Positions 11,002 through 24,640 are shown, counted from the stretch's first letter. The stretch is DNA of 64,000 nt from Paracamarosporium sp. OC-R06-R3 (GCA_019828545.1 JACVRA010000064.1:1-64000); one strand, 5' to 3'. Program-made: numbers and translations. Notes: generated from the sequence alone by a model not told the origin.

Positions 11002-13363
11002 TCACTTACCCTTATCCCCCCTCGTCTCATCGCCCGTCAGATCCAGATTCTCGCTCCTCGGCAACTTGGTCTCGCCCTCCCGGTACTTGATGCCGACATT
11101 CTCCCTCGCCATATCGTTAATCCACCTAGAATTCGGCTCCAGCTTCTCTCCCTTGTGCAGCGCATCCGCAAGATACAGCCAGCTCAGCGCATTCCCCACG
11201 GTGCTTACCTCATCACTGACATGCGTCTCAGCGTAGTGGCTCATCTCCTCGTACAGCGCCTCGTTGGTGAACAAATCGAATAGGTGCTTAGCCACGGCTT
11301 TGTAGTCGCCCGGTTCGACGAGATACCCGGATTTCTCGTGCTGGACTTGTAGGGGGATGCCGCCGGCTTTTGTTGCGATGATGGGCACGCCTTTGTGCAA
11401 GGCTTCGCTGACTTTGACTTCGAAACCTTCGCGCGTGGAAAGCTGGAGCGCGACGTGCGCGGTAGACATCAACGTGTTGAGGATCTGGTCTACGGGGCCG
11501 ACGCGCATGACGACGACGTCGTCTTTCATGTCCTTGTATTCGCCCTCCAGCGCTTCGGTCGTCTGCTCGTAGATACGCTTGGTGTCTGTGTCGTCGATGG
11601 CGCCGTGGCCTGCAATGACAAGCTGGGGGATATCCTTGATAGGCCTGTCCTTTAGGTAGGAACGGCGGAGCTCGGCATACGAGGCGAGCACGTCGGGGAT
11701 GCCTTTCGCGGGGTCGAAACGAGCGATTTGCACAATGAATTGGCGGTCCGGGTAAGCGAGAGTCGCCATGCGGTCCCTGAAGCATTCGGTTTCAAACTCG
11801 TGCATGTAGTACTGCGTATCCCAGTTGCTGAGCTGCTTGTTCAAGCCGTCGAGCCAATCGGTCGTGGCAGGTAGATAGCCGACCTTTGCGGGAGCGACGG
11901 TTTTCGGGACAAACTCGCGCACGGGGTGGCTGACGAAGAGGTCCGCCAGCTTGACATTGTTCCAGATCCAGTTCCAGACCTCTGCTGCTGGGGTTCCTTC
12001 CGTGTCGGCAAGATCGGCGCGGACCTGGATGTGCGAACGGAAGATGACGGGCCTTTCTGGATCCTGTTCTTTGGCGATTTTGACGAGGCTGGGCATTTGA
12101 GGGTCGTCGACAATGATGACATCTGCACCGCCATTCTTGCGGGGCGCGAGAGGGCCACCATCGGGGAGCCAAAAGCGTTCAGCATTCTGTCTAGCCCAGT
12201 CATCCAATACCTTAGCCTGGTCAGGGGTAAGACGTGCACCCTTCTCAGCAACATCCTGGAGAATGTTGTGGTTGTTCTTGGTGATGCGGAAAACCTCTGG
12301 CTTTGGTTTTGGCACGTACCTAGAGCATTGTTAACATCGATGTCTGACCAAACAGCCGGTAACCCTACCAAGAAGTATCCACTTCAAGCGTTCGAAGAAA
12401 TCGGATCAAAGCATGTCGCATCAAAGCCACACCTCCACCCTGAGGGGTACTGTTGAAGAAGGCGATTCGGACATTGTTGTCTTTCAGAGACTCAGCATAC
12501 TTGAGCGTAGCTTCCCATGTTGTCTCGGGATTGACAGTGTTCTTGTAATCCTCTTTGACGGTAAGCTGAGCACGTCCATCACTATCGACCTCGACCATAT
12601 TCTGGTATGTTCCTACAAGTAGCCGTGGCTGGTTCGCCGGTCCAAATTGCCTGGTATGTGGGTAAGCGTTGTGCGACACGTGTAGATGTGCAACTAAACT
12701 TACATTAATGCCTTTCTTGCCATGGAATCTGCCTCCTCGTCAACAAGCACAGTATGTTTGCTCTTCCTGGTATGCAACTGTTCTGGCGTGGGATCATTTG
12801 GCAAGACCAGCGGAACAATATCCAATTCCTGCCACAAGCGCGTTGCAAGCTGTGGGCTGAGTTCTAAGGTCTGCTTGTTAATACCTGCACCTACAAACTT
12901 GTACAGATGCTCCTCCTCGTATTCCTTTAGCTTGTTGATGACGAAGTTGGCCAAGACTTCGGGCAGCTCCTCTTTCGAAACAGGGGTCCGGTTGCTTAGG
13001 GCATTGTCGGCAGGGGTAGAGGTGCCGGATATGCCAGAGTCAGTGCCGGATAGGCCAGAGTCAGAACCGGATGGTGAGGTCTTGATGTTGAAGGTGGTGA
13101 CATGGAAGTCAATAGAGTATGTGCCGTCGTGAGAGGCCAAGCCAACGTCCAAGGTTCCTTTGACCCCTGCTTGAACTGCGATACCCACATAGAGTGTCTA
13201 CACAATATCCCGTTAGCGAGTGTACATGGTTGATGAAGTACCCTGGCTCCTTCTTGTGGATGTCTTATTAGCTTACTTTAAGAATCATGTCTTTCCCACC
13301 CTGATGCTGGTTCCGAAGGGAGGTCTGGGCCTGAAAAGCATGGCGCGTAGTTTGTCGCCGCAT
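11002..13363 (-). CDS. ccg-9-type trehalose synthase, GT4 glycosyltransferase
   Basis: Four exons on the minus strand: 13277-13363, 12704-13197, 12369-12650, 11002-12319, giving 726 residues in frame. The start MRRQTTRH was chosen because it joins in phase to TLYVGIAVQAG and no other upstream ATG does. The family is the fungal clock-controlled gene-9 protein (N. crassa ccg-9), described as a trehalose synthase. The C-terminal half shows a GT4 fold: RFDPAKGIPDVL, then an E-x7-E motif in REGFEVKVSE, then KAGGIPLQVQ. The N-terminal region carries the ccg-9 segment GLASHDGTYSIDFHV, then a Ser/Gly/Thr-rich low-complexity insert. Likely role: cytosolic trehalose or glucosyl transfer for stress and development. 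It is divergent from the Tup1 gene. Clock control is known for the N. crassa gene and is not shown by this sequence. Confidence 0.92.
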
Positions 13364-14773
13364 CGCCGGCCGTGGGGCTCGAAGCCGGGTATTTGCTGGT
13401 ACCATTGTGTGTGTCCGGAGTATACTGACAGCGTATGAGGTACCGTTGTACTTGTACCTGTATTGTATGCTCGCGACTGTGGATTGCGTCTGACGTCAGT
13501 TGTACTCGCAGGGGTTAATGATCGACTGTACAACGTCACTGAAACCACACGAACTGAGCAGCTCGTAAGTAGAAAAACAATGCTATCAAACCAGATATAG
13601 AGCTCTTATGTAGCAGGTTGTGTTGTGGGTCCTGGAAACGCCACCTCGTGGCGTGAGGGGCGTGTGACTGCGAGAAGTCATTGAGGATGTGAAGCACAGC
13701 ATTGCAGCCTGATAGGTTAGTCATACTTTGCGAGTCTGTGAAGATGGCCGGGTCGAGGTCGCGGACAGAGAGCACCTGACTGCAGGCTATGCGGTGAGTG
13801 TGGTGGTGCTCTTGCATGCCCGGCCACGGCGTGACTTGTTTGCGGCGAATTGGCGGGGCAAACACGTGAATGGGAGTTTCCTGTGGAGCAGTTACGACAA
13901 GGTGCATGGCATGGAGCAGGCAGCCAATGTTACGGTGTAGCGTTTGAGCAGCGCGGCGAAGGAACAGGGCGATGGAGTAGAGAGCCGCTTTGGGAGCTAG
14001 GCGAAGGAGCGAGCTGTGAGGTGAGGAGCGACAGGGATGGTGGCGCTTGCCGCTCCGCTCGCGTGGCTGACGGCGCTTGCCCGGTGCAGCCAAACGCCCG
14101 CCGCCGCCTCCGGGCGACGACGCCCAGCATCGCCAGCTCCTCCAGCCCAGCACCACCGCAAGGCATGCGTCGGATCGGCAGGGCAGTTGCAGGCCAGCAG
14201 CGGGCATGTCCGACGGCGGCGGTGGATCCTCCTGGCTGCCAGCCAAGGTGGCCAGCGGGCGGCCGAGCGAGGGCGTGGCTGGCCCCCATGACCTCTGGCA
14301 AAGCGTCACACGGCCAACGTGGAGGCAGACACGACTGCGCGCGGTGGGACGGACAGGGACGGACAGGATTCGTGCGCTGCGCCTTGGAACGTCGGCAGCG
14401 CGTCTTGCAGTGTTTGCTGGCCCCAAGGTCGAGATTGAGCCCCGGCCTAGCGCGCTCGTTTCGTAGCTCTGCACGGTGCATCGGCGGGAATCTGATGAGG
14501 CTTGGGCCACTTAGCTGCTTCCGCAGACTTCACCCTGCTCGCACCTCCAACCACCCGAACTACCTCGACTCCCCAGCGCTGCATCCCCAGCTGCGCGCCC
14601 TCTCCATCGCCCGCCCGCCGCGCATCTCCCCCAGAGCTCTGCGCAAGCTCCCCCCTCCGCCCCCGACCCACCTCGCGACCCGTGCGACGGCAGCCTTGTG
14701 CTCCCGTCCCATCACACTACCTGCCCAACCCAGCCGACACCGCGACCAGCTCAACGCCCACGCCCCCAGCGTC
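13364..14773. promoter_or_regulatory. divergent promoter, ccg-9-type gene / Tup1 gene
   Basis: 1.41 kb between two divergent starts. The last 250 bases before the Tup1 start are C-rich and almost free of G-runs, the usual pyrimidine-rich leader of highly expressed fungal genes. Long overlapping frames at 13.8-14.7 kb are GC-composition artefacts without motifs. Confidence 0.5.
13510..13660. promoter_or_regulatory. candidate stress-response (AGGGG) elements
   Basis: Two AGGGG pentamers at 13510-13514 and 13656-13660 lie about 150 and 300 bp upstream of the trehalose synthase start. AGGGG/CCCCT is the STRE core bound by Msn2/4-type zinc fingers in yeast. A stress-linked trehalose gene makes the sites reasonable, but pentamers occur often by chance. 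Confidence 0.25.
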
Positions 14774-17328
14774 ATGAACCACTACCCCCCGCGCATTGGG
14801 CCGCCTGCGGGTGCGCCCAGCCAGCGCCTGAACGAGCTGCTGGACCAGATCCGCGCTGAGTTCGAGACTGAGTCCAGCCGCAGCGTCGACTATGAAGGTC
14901 AGAGTGAGTAAAACAACACACTGTGCGCAGCCGTACCAGTTGTGGCAGCGTCGCTTTGCAAAACCACCCTCCGAGCGACACGCAACGCGATCCGCACCAC
15001 CGCAAACTAGGCAGGCTGCGCGGCAGCCTACACCGAGTGCACAGTGAGCTGACCGCGTCACAAACAAGTCACCCGCCACATCCAGGAGATCGAGATGATC
15101 CGAGGCAAGGTGTATTCGCTGGAGCAACAGCACGTCCAGGTCAAGCAAAAGTGAGTGCCTGCTACTTAGTCTTCACTGGACGCCTATTGACAAAAATCGT
15201 TCCAGATACGAAGAAGAAATTGCGCGTCTGCAGCGCGAACTCGAGGCCCGCGGCGGCCCCAGCCAGAACTCGCAGCATCATGGTCCATCGCAGCCACCAC
15301 CTCCGTCAATCGGTCACGGGCCCAGCAATCTCTTTGGTGGCATCATGGCTGGCAACAATCAAGGCGGTCCTGGTCTGGCGCCGCCTCCCCAAGAGCCTCA
15401 GCAGCCCGGTGGTCTTCCTCCGCACCTAGGCGGAGGACCCCAAGGGCCGCCAGGTCTGAACCCAGCACCAGGACCACCCCAGCATTTCGGTGGCTATGGG
15501 TCAGGACCCTCGATGAACGGTGAGCACCAGCGCATTCGTTTCCTGTAATTACAACGTTAGAGTGTTCAAGGCTGACTAGTCATTTTTGCAGGTTACGGTC
15601 AGCCTCCGCAGCCGACTGCTTCGCCAGGTGGTAAACGTCCCGGTCCAGGGCCTGGTCCCCGTGGGCCTCCTGGACCCGCGACTCCTCAACAGAACAGCGC
15701 GGCTCCCTACCCCGGATCGCCCCAAGTTCCCCGCCCCACTCCTCCTCCGCACCAGCAACACCCGCTTGGCCCACCGGGAGGCATCCCTCTTAGCCAGAGC
15801 AACATCCTGGCTGACCTCGACCTCGAGTCACTGCCTGCGAACCTGAAGAAGGAGGAACAAGATTGGTTCGCTGTTTTCAATCCCCGCGCCAGGCGTGTGT
15901 TGGATGTGGAATTGGTCCACAACCTGCCCCATCAGAGTGTTGTCTGCTGTGTCAGGTTCAGCGCTGACGGTCGATATGTGGCCACTGGTTGCAACCGCTC
16001 AGCTCAAATCTTTGATGTCGAGACTGGAACGCCGATTGCCCATCTCCAAGACACAAGCCTCCCTGAAGACGGCGACTTGTACATCCGCAGCGTCTGCTTC
16101 AGCCCCAGCGGCCAATACCTTGCCACGGGTGCCGAAGACAAGGTGATCAGGGTTTGGGATATTGCGACCCGCACGATCAAACATCAGTTTACTGGCCACG
16201 AGCAGGATATCTACTCGCTAGACTTTGCGAAGAACGGCCGGATCATTGCCTCGGGAAGCGGCGACAGGAGCGTTCGTCTTTGGGACCTTGAGACAAATCA
16301 GCAAGTACTCAACTTGTCCATCGAGGATGGTGTTACTACCGTAGCCATCTCTCCGGACAGCCGCTATGTTGCGGCCGGTTCTCTTGACAAGAGCGTCCGT
16401 GTGTGGGATATCCACACTGGCAGCCTTGTTGTGCGTCTGGAGGGCGAACAGGGCCACAAGGATAGTGTTTATAGTGTGGCATTTGCTCCTTCTGGAGATC
16501 GCTTGGTCAGTGGCAGTTTGGACAAGACAATCAAGATGTGGGAGTTGACGACGCCATCCCGTCTCGTCCCCGGTGCTGCACCTGGTGGCAAGTGCATCCG
16601 CACATTTGAGGGCCACAAGGTATGTGTCACAGTGTAGGTGACAGGCGCTGATACTGACCTCGATTCCAGGACTTCGTTCTTAGTGTCGCGTTGACTCCAC
16701 ATGGCGACTGGGTCCTCAGTGGATCCAAGGACCGTGGTGTCCAGTTCTGGGACCCGCACACTGGTGTTGCCCAACTCATGCTGCAAGGCCACAAGAACTC
16801 AGGTACGTTATGCTGCACCACACCGCCCGAATGTCCGACACCAGACACAGGTAGGTGCACAGCCGATGATGCTGACACGCTGCAGTCATCTCTGTGGCCC
16901 CCAGCCCGACGGGAGGCATTTTCGCTACGGGCAGCGGCGACATGCGTGCTCGCATCTGGAAGTAAGTAACACCCTTTCATCCCACCCTCTGCCTTGCAGG
17001 ATGCGCAAGAGTTGTCATATGACACATGTCGACATTGCGTTACACAACGAACGATAAACACCGAGTCGCTATTTCGGGCTTGGCATGGACTTCCCCGCTC
17101 CTCTGCACCCCACGCGGCATGACCTGGGCGGAAAGAGCGTGGGGCCTAGACGGGGCCAATGGCCGTGCAGCATCGGCAGCTCCCTCGCCCCCATGTGCCA
17201 GCGTGGATTACCATTACTCTGGCCGTTTCGCATCTGCATCACATGCCTCCCACCATCTCATACCGCCATTTCCTATCCGGCTCCTCTGACTAACATTAAA
17301 CAGGTTCGATAGGTACGCCGGCGCTTAA
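14774..17328 (+). CDS. transcriptional corepressor Tup1/RcoA (WD40)
   Basis: Seven exons: 14774-14903, 15069-15150, 15206-15519, 15592-16619, 16670-16802, 16886-16961, 17304-17328, giving 595 residues. The N-terminus [14 protein letters not shown] and the next exon form the Tup_N tetramerisation coiled coil that binds Cyc8/Ssn6. A Pro/Gly/Gln-rich linker follows (about residues 90-250), then seven WD40 repeats, with ends such as VIRVWDI, SVRLWDL, SVRVWDI, TIKMWEL, VQFWDP and ARIWK. The corepressor acts in the nucleus on glucose-repressed, developmental and clock genes in relatives. The last exon is only 25 nt, after an unusually long 342-nt intron. It supplies FDRYAGA, which resembles the R-Y-x-G end of other RcoA proteins as I recall them. 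Without that splice the frame stops at once (AAG TAA at 16960-16965). Confidence 0.93.
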
Positions 17329-19560
17329 ACACGTGACCCACAGACGTCGAGCCCACCGCGGGACGTCTCTCCGCAAGGTCGTTACGAGAAAGCCGCGATC
17401 ACTTATACCCCTTTCCTTATCATTCCCACGGCTTCGACCCACCGCTCCCTCGGCGCCTTGCTCCAGCCCAGTGCCGTGCTTCCAGCCAACACCGTGCGCG
17501 TGGTACCATCCTCATCAATATCATTCGGTGTTTTTCGACGGATCAATCATTGATAAAAGCTTCATGGGCACTCTTTTTCTTCATGTCGGATCTTGGTTTT
17601 ACGCGTACAGGGTGTTTACGATGTAGGACACGTGGATGGATCGGCTTGGGTTGGACGACTTGTTTCTGGTAATTCACATCATTTGTTGTTGAGGCATGGG
17701 GAGGACACGCAAGGATCCTTGGTCATGAGGGGAAGGAGGGCACGGTCCGATCTCTAGATAGCTCATGTATACACGTTTCCGTTTGGAGGAATCAATGTCT
17801 TGTCTTGTTTCGCGAGTGTGTGGCGCGTTTAATGCAGGTGGTTTTTTTTCTTCATCTATTGCGACGGGCTTCGTATGTGTTGGGGTCGTGATGCTTAATC
17901 TCATCTAGTCTTAACGCGCTTAGGTGTTGTCGCTGCATGCTTCCGACTCCCTTGCTGTTCCGCCATGATCCTTCACTTTTCTTCCCGCCTCCTAAATACG
18001 GCATACCACGCACCTCAGCATTACCAAGCTACACCTCCCCATCCCCACCGCACACCACATGTACTCCCCACATATACCGCTCGTATCGCTTTATCACGTA
18101 TGTATGCAGCAGCGAAGAACTCATGCATCGCTCATCCTCCAATTCATGTCCCCTTTCTATAGATGATTCGTCTCCTGCTTGGAGCAGGATGGCATGTGTA
18201 TGTTTTGCTTACTGTTGTGATCGCGCGTGTGTGTGTTGTGTTGGGCGTTGATGTATATTTGTTTAAGTGTTTGTGTATCCGTTTACTTCGTGAAATGATA
18301 AGGTTTCGTTCGTTACCAGCTGCGCGGGGTGAGGCGAGGCGAGGCGATGCTACGCTAAATACGTATACGTATCCGTGTGGGTATGAATGCTACGGTGGTA
18401 CTTCTCGCTCTAGTTGTAGCGTGTTCGTAGAGGGAGGGTGATACATTCGTCAGGTTAGGGAGGGAAGGGGAGGATAATGTGGGAGATCTGATTGTGTGAG
18501 GGGTTTGTTCGGTGGAGATGTAGATGTAGGGTATGATGGGATAAGATAGGATGGGGATACGTGAGTTTAACTTCGGTGTGTAGGGAGGCAGGGGGGAGGT
18601 GCGTGAAGATAGAGACAAGGCGGGGTGGGAAATGATTGTGGCTCTGCTCTCTAGTTGGGGTAGAAAAGGGAGTAGGAGTACACACCGGAGCTGTCCATCA
18701 ATTAGGCAAAGAAAGAAAGAAACGAGGAAGACTGCAGCGTTGGACTGAGCACGACATATAAAACACTATGTAAAGGCTCGACGTAATAACGTAGCAAGCG
18801 GGTGGATCAACCGCACAATCCAGCCGAGTAAATAGTGTAGATGTAGATATCCATTAGACAGAAGATGAGCAGATTCAAAGAAGGGAAAGCCGTGTTTGCG
18901 TAGAAATACACGACTCACTCCGTTCCATCGAAAATACCGTCATTACTCGTGCGCTCATTCACTCACACATCTCCCTCACCACAAAGCCTACGCCTGCTCC
19001 CATCCCATCCCAACATCCAAGCATGAAATGTGAGTCTATTATACTAGTAGCTCTTACACACCCACGCCATCCCTTCCGGACAAACACCACGCGTTGACGA
19101 AGAGAACACAGATACCATACTCCGACCCATTTCCCAACCCCAGTCCACGACAATACTAACCTCACTATCCAGAGATCCCCGCTATCCCTCTCGCATAGCC
19201 TAACGTAGAATTTCTTGTCGAGAAAGGGAGAGATAAGGAGAGAGAGAAGAAGCATACGCAGCACCTCCAAACCGCAGACCTAGTCCACAAGCAACACATG
19301 CACAACCCATCCCCCGCACCGCGCAAGCAACAGACAGACGGACATTTCACACAGTAGCACGTCTGTCCACTCGCATCAATCAAATCTCAGATACATGCAC
19401 TCGCACCCAACGCACAACAACTCACCGCCATTCACCCACCCAGACGCCTACACTACATTCCTCCATCTATCTCCCAACCCAAGCCCACCACAACGCATAC
19501 CTCTCTCACACGATTTACAAGTCCTACACCGACATCCCCAATACATCACACAACCCCGTT
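17329..19560. other. gene-free, strand-asymmetric low-complexity DNA
   Basis: Follows the Tup1 gene. Alternating stretches are biased by strand: C/A-rich on + at about 17.95-18.15 kb and 18.95-19.56 kb, and G-rich on + at about 18.40-18.70 kb with many GGGAGG-type runs. A short GAGGC tandem sits near 18331-18346. Open frames here follow the base bias and have no motifs. Nothing else recognised. Confidence 0.55.
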
Positions 19561-22500
19561 ATCACACAAAGACTTCACGAAACGACAGCCCCGAGACGCT
19601 CTGGAGGAATTCTCCTCCAGGATGAGCGCATGCAGAGGATGGCGGTGCCTTTCCCCAGCGAGTATTCATATTAGATGCGTGGATGGAGATGCAGATCTCT
19701 CGCTCGGGATATCTCAAGGCTGGGTATGCTGGGCTGGCGAGTGCGACCTCGGGTGACGCAACGGATGTACGGTGCGAGGTGGGCATCGGACGGACGGATG
19801 GAGAAGCGGGCGGGGAGAAGGATGGAGCGCTGCGATGCTGTTTAGTGTTTTGTGTGTGGGTAAGTGTTAGATAGGGATGAGATAGTGTCTGAAGACAGCA
19901 TGTATTTGTGGTTTCTTGCGGATGAACGGGCAACGGGAGGTTGCTTCGGATTCTAGGTGGAAAGGATATTAGAGGGTGTAGACGGAGAAAACGCAATAAA
20001 ATTGATTCGCTACTAGAGGGAGAAACATAAGAGCCTACGTGAAGGTAGGTGAACGGCTGAGTATACGGGCAGTGCACATGCTGGTAGAAGCGCTCCGGAC
20101 CAGGCTGATGGAAAAACGAAGGTCCAGCAGTACTCTGGAGAACGTACCATAGGCAGGTCGGGCAATTCCCGTAGTGTAATCGAGCCCGACTGAGGGCTGC
20201 CTGGCCCCACGCATCCAGCAGTGGGGCCGCAGAATATTTTCATGAGCACTCGTCTAGACCATCTCGACGTGTCTCACTCTCCGTTGCAACGCCCGATGAC
20301 CGGACCGTTGACATAATCTGCCTCTGCAGCATCATCTCGATACGCAGACCTGCATCTGCGAGATTGATCTCGCCGCATCTGCCGATCGATCAATCTGAAT
20401 CTTAGGCCGCCAGATTTCAATCCATGATCCAGGAGTCTCACTTTCGGATGCATCGTTGCGAGCACGTCACGCACAGTCTCGAACCTCACAGGTACAGTCT
20501 TTCTCGACATCGTCTCCACTTGAAGCCCCCAACAGAAGAAGTTGCAGCCCGTATGGAGGGTTACTGCTGCAAAAAATCCTGGATGTGATCTGAGGAATCG
20601 TACGACTATGTCGAGTCAGTCTGCTCCCTCAATCTGACACGCAGTCCGGGTAGATCTGTACGAGACGTAATATTTCGCTTGCGGAGATGGTTGGGCATCT
20701 AGGGTCCCTGATCTTGTTTGAGAGTGCATCTGCGCGGCGCATGCAAGATCGCTAGAGGGGTCTGTAAGATGGGCGCTACACTCCCGGTGTGGGGTTGCGG
20801 GCCGCGCGAAGGTGGACGCAGCCGGGTAGATCACCCGCCGGACTGGTGGGAAATTTCCCTTCAGCTGCCATTCCCAAACCAATGCATAGCAGCTGGGTAG
20901 GAACCTTGATGTTTTAGACGCTGCATTCAGCTACAACGCTTGGCTCACAGCTTCGTGGGAGACATGGAGATTGAAGAAGTGACGGGACGCCTTTGCCTAG
21001 GAACCCCGAACTTGTCGCCGTCAGCTCGATGCGTGCCCACCTGAGACCTAGCTGCCCCAATATTAGCAAACGTCAAATCCCTGAATACTTTGAAAACAGG
21101 TGTGCCTCGATAGGCTGAGCGGCGATCTCTCAAGAGGCCTGGTCCTGTTGTTCGTCTGGTGAGAAGAGGGCCCCGTCGCTTCTCGCTTCTCGGTATGCGG
21201 GTCGCTCCAAACGGAGGTGCCATCGGCATCGCTCTCTTATTTCGCATCGTCTGACCCTGCCCCCGGAATCCCATTGCCTTTTCGCTTGATCACGAGCGCC
21301 TGCTGGGGGAGAGATAATGGTGTCGTTTGGGTGTGGTCACGAAGTGCCATTTCGACATGTGTGGTTACTTGGCTGACCCAAGCGGATTGCATCCAGTTCA
21401 TTCCGATTCGCGAAGCGGCAAGATGGGACTAGGCCGTTTACAAAGGTACCTGCAGATGGCCATGGACATTCCAAACCCGCGGGTCGCGTTCGCTTTCTTG
21501 CCCTCTCGCTGGTCGTCCCGTTTGCCATGTCCGCGTGGGCCCTGTATACGAGCTGGACACCCTAGCAAAATTTCATCATACAGATCCTGCACTTCCCCTG
21601 CTAGCATAACGAGCTGCGGGCCGCCGAGTTCCCTGGACGTTGATATGCCTGTGCCGTCCGTTTGTAGTGTCTCCGGACAAACTCGATAAGACGATGTTGC
21701 AGTCCTTTCAGAGGAACTGCGCGGGAGGCGTAGGCGAGGTGCGGATGCCTCGATTCCGGCACCCTTGCTCCAAGATCCCGTACCCCTGCTCGATCGCGAA
21801 GCAGCTGCCGAAACTGCAAAATGGTGGTGAGAGGTAGTGTACGTTTGCGCCGCAGTCGGCGCTGTTATTGTCGGCTTGTTACCCCATATTTGTAGTGAGG
21901 CTAGAAATTACGGGGCGCCGAGTGTCGCGTACAAAGAGGTCCTGTTGATCATCCGGAATGAAGCGAGAGTTCGCCGCCGAAAGAGATGGGAACTTGTTCG
22001 CCACTTCGAGCTCGCCATGTGCCTGGCGTTGTGATGCGAGCAAGGAAAGCGCGTTCGCGGAAGCGGGTCTGACATCCGCCTGTCTCCAGGTTGGCATGCG
22101 AGCTTTGCAGGTGGAAGGATCGCGGCGTACGGTCGCAGTGGTGTAGGAAGCATGGTTCTGAACGGTGTGAGAATTGCGTGTGTACAGTGCAGATGGGCAT
22201 CTGCATCCACGGTCATGATTTCCTGACTTGCTCTCTTCACCGGAGGGTGGGGAGCGTGTTGAGCTGAGGTGCTCTTTCCAGGAACATGGTAACTTCAATA
22301 GGCAGGGGTAACTCTCCAACCAAACGGACAACTCGCCCCAGTTTGCCTCGAGCATCACATCAACATAAAGAACCAACCGTTCAGGGTGTCTATCATCCTT
22401 GTGCGGCGGAACCTTCAGTATGATTCAGTGGGATCGCTGTGAGAGCTGCGTACGAACACTGCTGAGCCACTACCTGCGGAACGGGATGGGGTTGAGTTGC

Positions 22501-24640
22501 CGTCCTTGCATCCTTTTGAGCTGAGTTTCCTATTCTCATGAGAAGTGGTAGGTGGCTTAGTGTGCAGATTGTGATCGCCTTAGGTCTGCCCAGGTTTGGT
22601 GAGGAATAGCTGAGAAAGAGTTGTGATGTGGCTCAGGAGAAACAGAGGAGACTTTGGACACTACTACAACCCTCGTCTACGCATTGGACTTCTAAACGTG
22701 CAAAGATCATGGTATGCAATATTGGAAAGACTGTTGTTGCCCAAAGGGATACCTTCGAGCTGGACACCCACGCCGCTTCACCGCACCCAACACTGTCGAA
22801 CGAGGCTGGGAGTCTGCCTTGCCACCCGGCTTTCGAAACGAGCGAGCAACAGCTGCCCTCAACAGTATAGTTCTCACACCGACAACAGGATTGCCACAAG
22901 TCCAGTATGTTCGGTGACCAATGGTCGTTGATAGGCATGCTATCAACACGCTCCAGATCCGCTTACGAAGCAGTGGCATCGTTGCATTGTTCTGTACTTC
23001 AAGGAGGGCTGATAGGCGTCGTAATGACACGGACAGCCTAAGCCCCGAAAGCGTTGCGGTCTTCGTGTTGGTTGAATCCGTATGCAACGTCGGTCATGCG
23101 GTCACTTGTGGCACTGAGCCGGGGCTCTAGTGTGAGGTTTTTGAGTTGCTAGAGAGGACCAGCTCGGTATCGTAGGAATACCTGATACACCGTTTGTGCT
23201 AGACCTTCAACGACACGAAGGATATGAAACATGGATGACGCTAAAGGACGACACTCAAAGAATATGTTGAAAAGCGGCATTTTGTGCGATAGGGCACTTG
23301 TACACTCACCAGAGTCGTCTGGAGGTCTAGTTCTAGCCACTGGTCGAATCTCATTTCAACAAGGCGGATTAACAGACCAACTGACTAGGTTGGATAGTTC
23401 ACATTCTTGTGCACTAATGTCGAATGATTGACAAACGCTGTGTCATTTTTCTACATACACCTCCTGAAGTCAGGCATATCACTCACAGTTGCCATGAAAA
23501 GTCTGCGCGAAGATCCCGACGGGAGCTTTGAGGCATAGTTCTAGAACAGTCTTAAGAAGTTAAGGAGCGATCGACACTCAAGCAACACCACTTGGTAGTT
23601 CATTTTGTCCGCAAATACCGATAAGTTTCTCACTTCTGCAGCTATTCTCTGCTACGGATGTCTTCATCCGATCAGCCTCTCCGCGCGTATCGCGTGTAGC
23701 TAAGGAATAGGATTCGAAGCCACGACTAGCGTAGACAACACGAGTTATCACAGACGATAATCGTACGATTTTCCAAGTGAGTCCAGCAAAGGTCCATAGC
23801 GGTATTCGTGATTGGAGAGGAGCACCCTGCCCAGTCCGATCGTGGGCTCCTGCAACTGTTGCTGAATTGTGAGGCTATGCCGGATGTGCTCGCTTCCAAC
23901 ATCTCCAATCATACAGAGGAATTTGCATATCCTGCAAGACGAACGGTGGACCACGCAAGTGCGTTTGCACTCGGCTCAAGGACCGACGCCCAACAAAGGA
24001 AATGCGACGATCGTTGAAACCGATCGGGAACAATACATGTGCATGCCGAAAACTCAGTACGTATGGGAAGGGACGATTGAAGTCAGATGCGTTAGTACCA
24101 ACCAGGTGGCGTTTGGCTCGTGGGAGAGGAAGCGGGCTGCCTGGAACGGAAATCCGTCGGGCACCACCTTGCATGAGTCGCAGCAGCTCTACAACGCTGA
24201 CCGTGTTATTACAGCGCATTTGAGCGAAAAAGCACTCGAGCAATGCCAGTCTAGAAACGAGTAAGTATTCTGATGATGGGAACCAAGAAAAAAAACTTTT
24301 AATCCGAGAGCGAACAAGTCGTCATGGATAGTCAACGTGCAAGGGTGTGAGGTTACAGGACCAGAGTGGGTAGTCGCGTGTTCGGACAGTGTGCACTGAC
24401 GTATGGTTTTGGATAGACGTGCCCCCGGTCGAGGCTGCGTTCAAAGTTCTCACGACAGCCGCTCAGCTCATAGGGGGCCTGAAAGAGCGTCGTAATGATG
24501 TATGCGTGGGGGTGCATAGTTTGTAACTGTCGTCAAAAACGTCTGTTATGCCTGATGTTTTGCAAGTCGGAGCTCACATCCTACCGATGTGTTATGACGC
24601 GTGGCGCCGCAATGCTCGAGAAACACCTACCGGTCTTCTT
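19561..24640. other. gene-free stretch, nothing recognised
   Basis: About 5 kb of balanced-composition DNA. Short frames occur on both strands, for example a minus-strand frame at 20274-20519 and overlapping frames around 23.87-24.26 kb, but none shows a family motif or splices into a longer gene. I see no terminal repeats, target-site duplication or transposase signature. A heavily mutated old repeat cannot be excluded by eye. Confidence 0.45.

Noticed and set aside
13536..14911. Long overlapping frames on both strands between the trehalose synthase and Tup1 starts
   Set aside because: GC-rich promoter DNA; frames have no motifs and overlap the well-supported Tup1 start and first exon.
20274..20519. 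Minus-strand frame of about 80 codons with protein-like composition
   Set aside because: Too short, no motif, no neighbouring exons that extend it; could be chance.
23700..23770. Sequence with a GATTCGAA-like box considered as a tRNA
   Set aside because: No acceptor stem, A-box or anticodon arm could be folded by eye around it.
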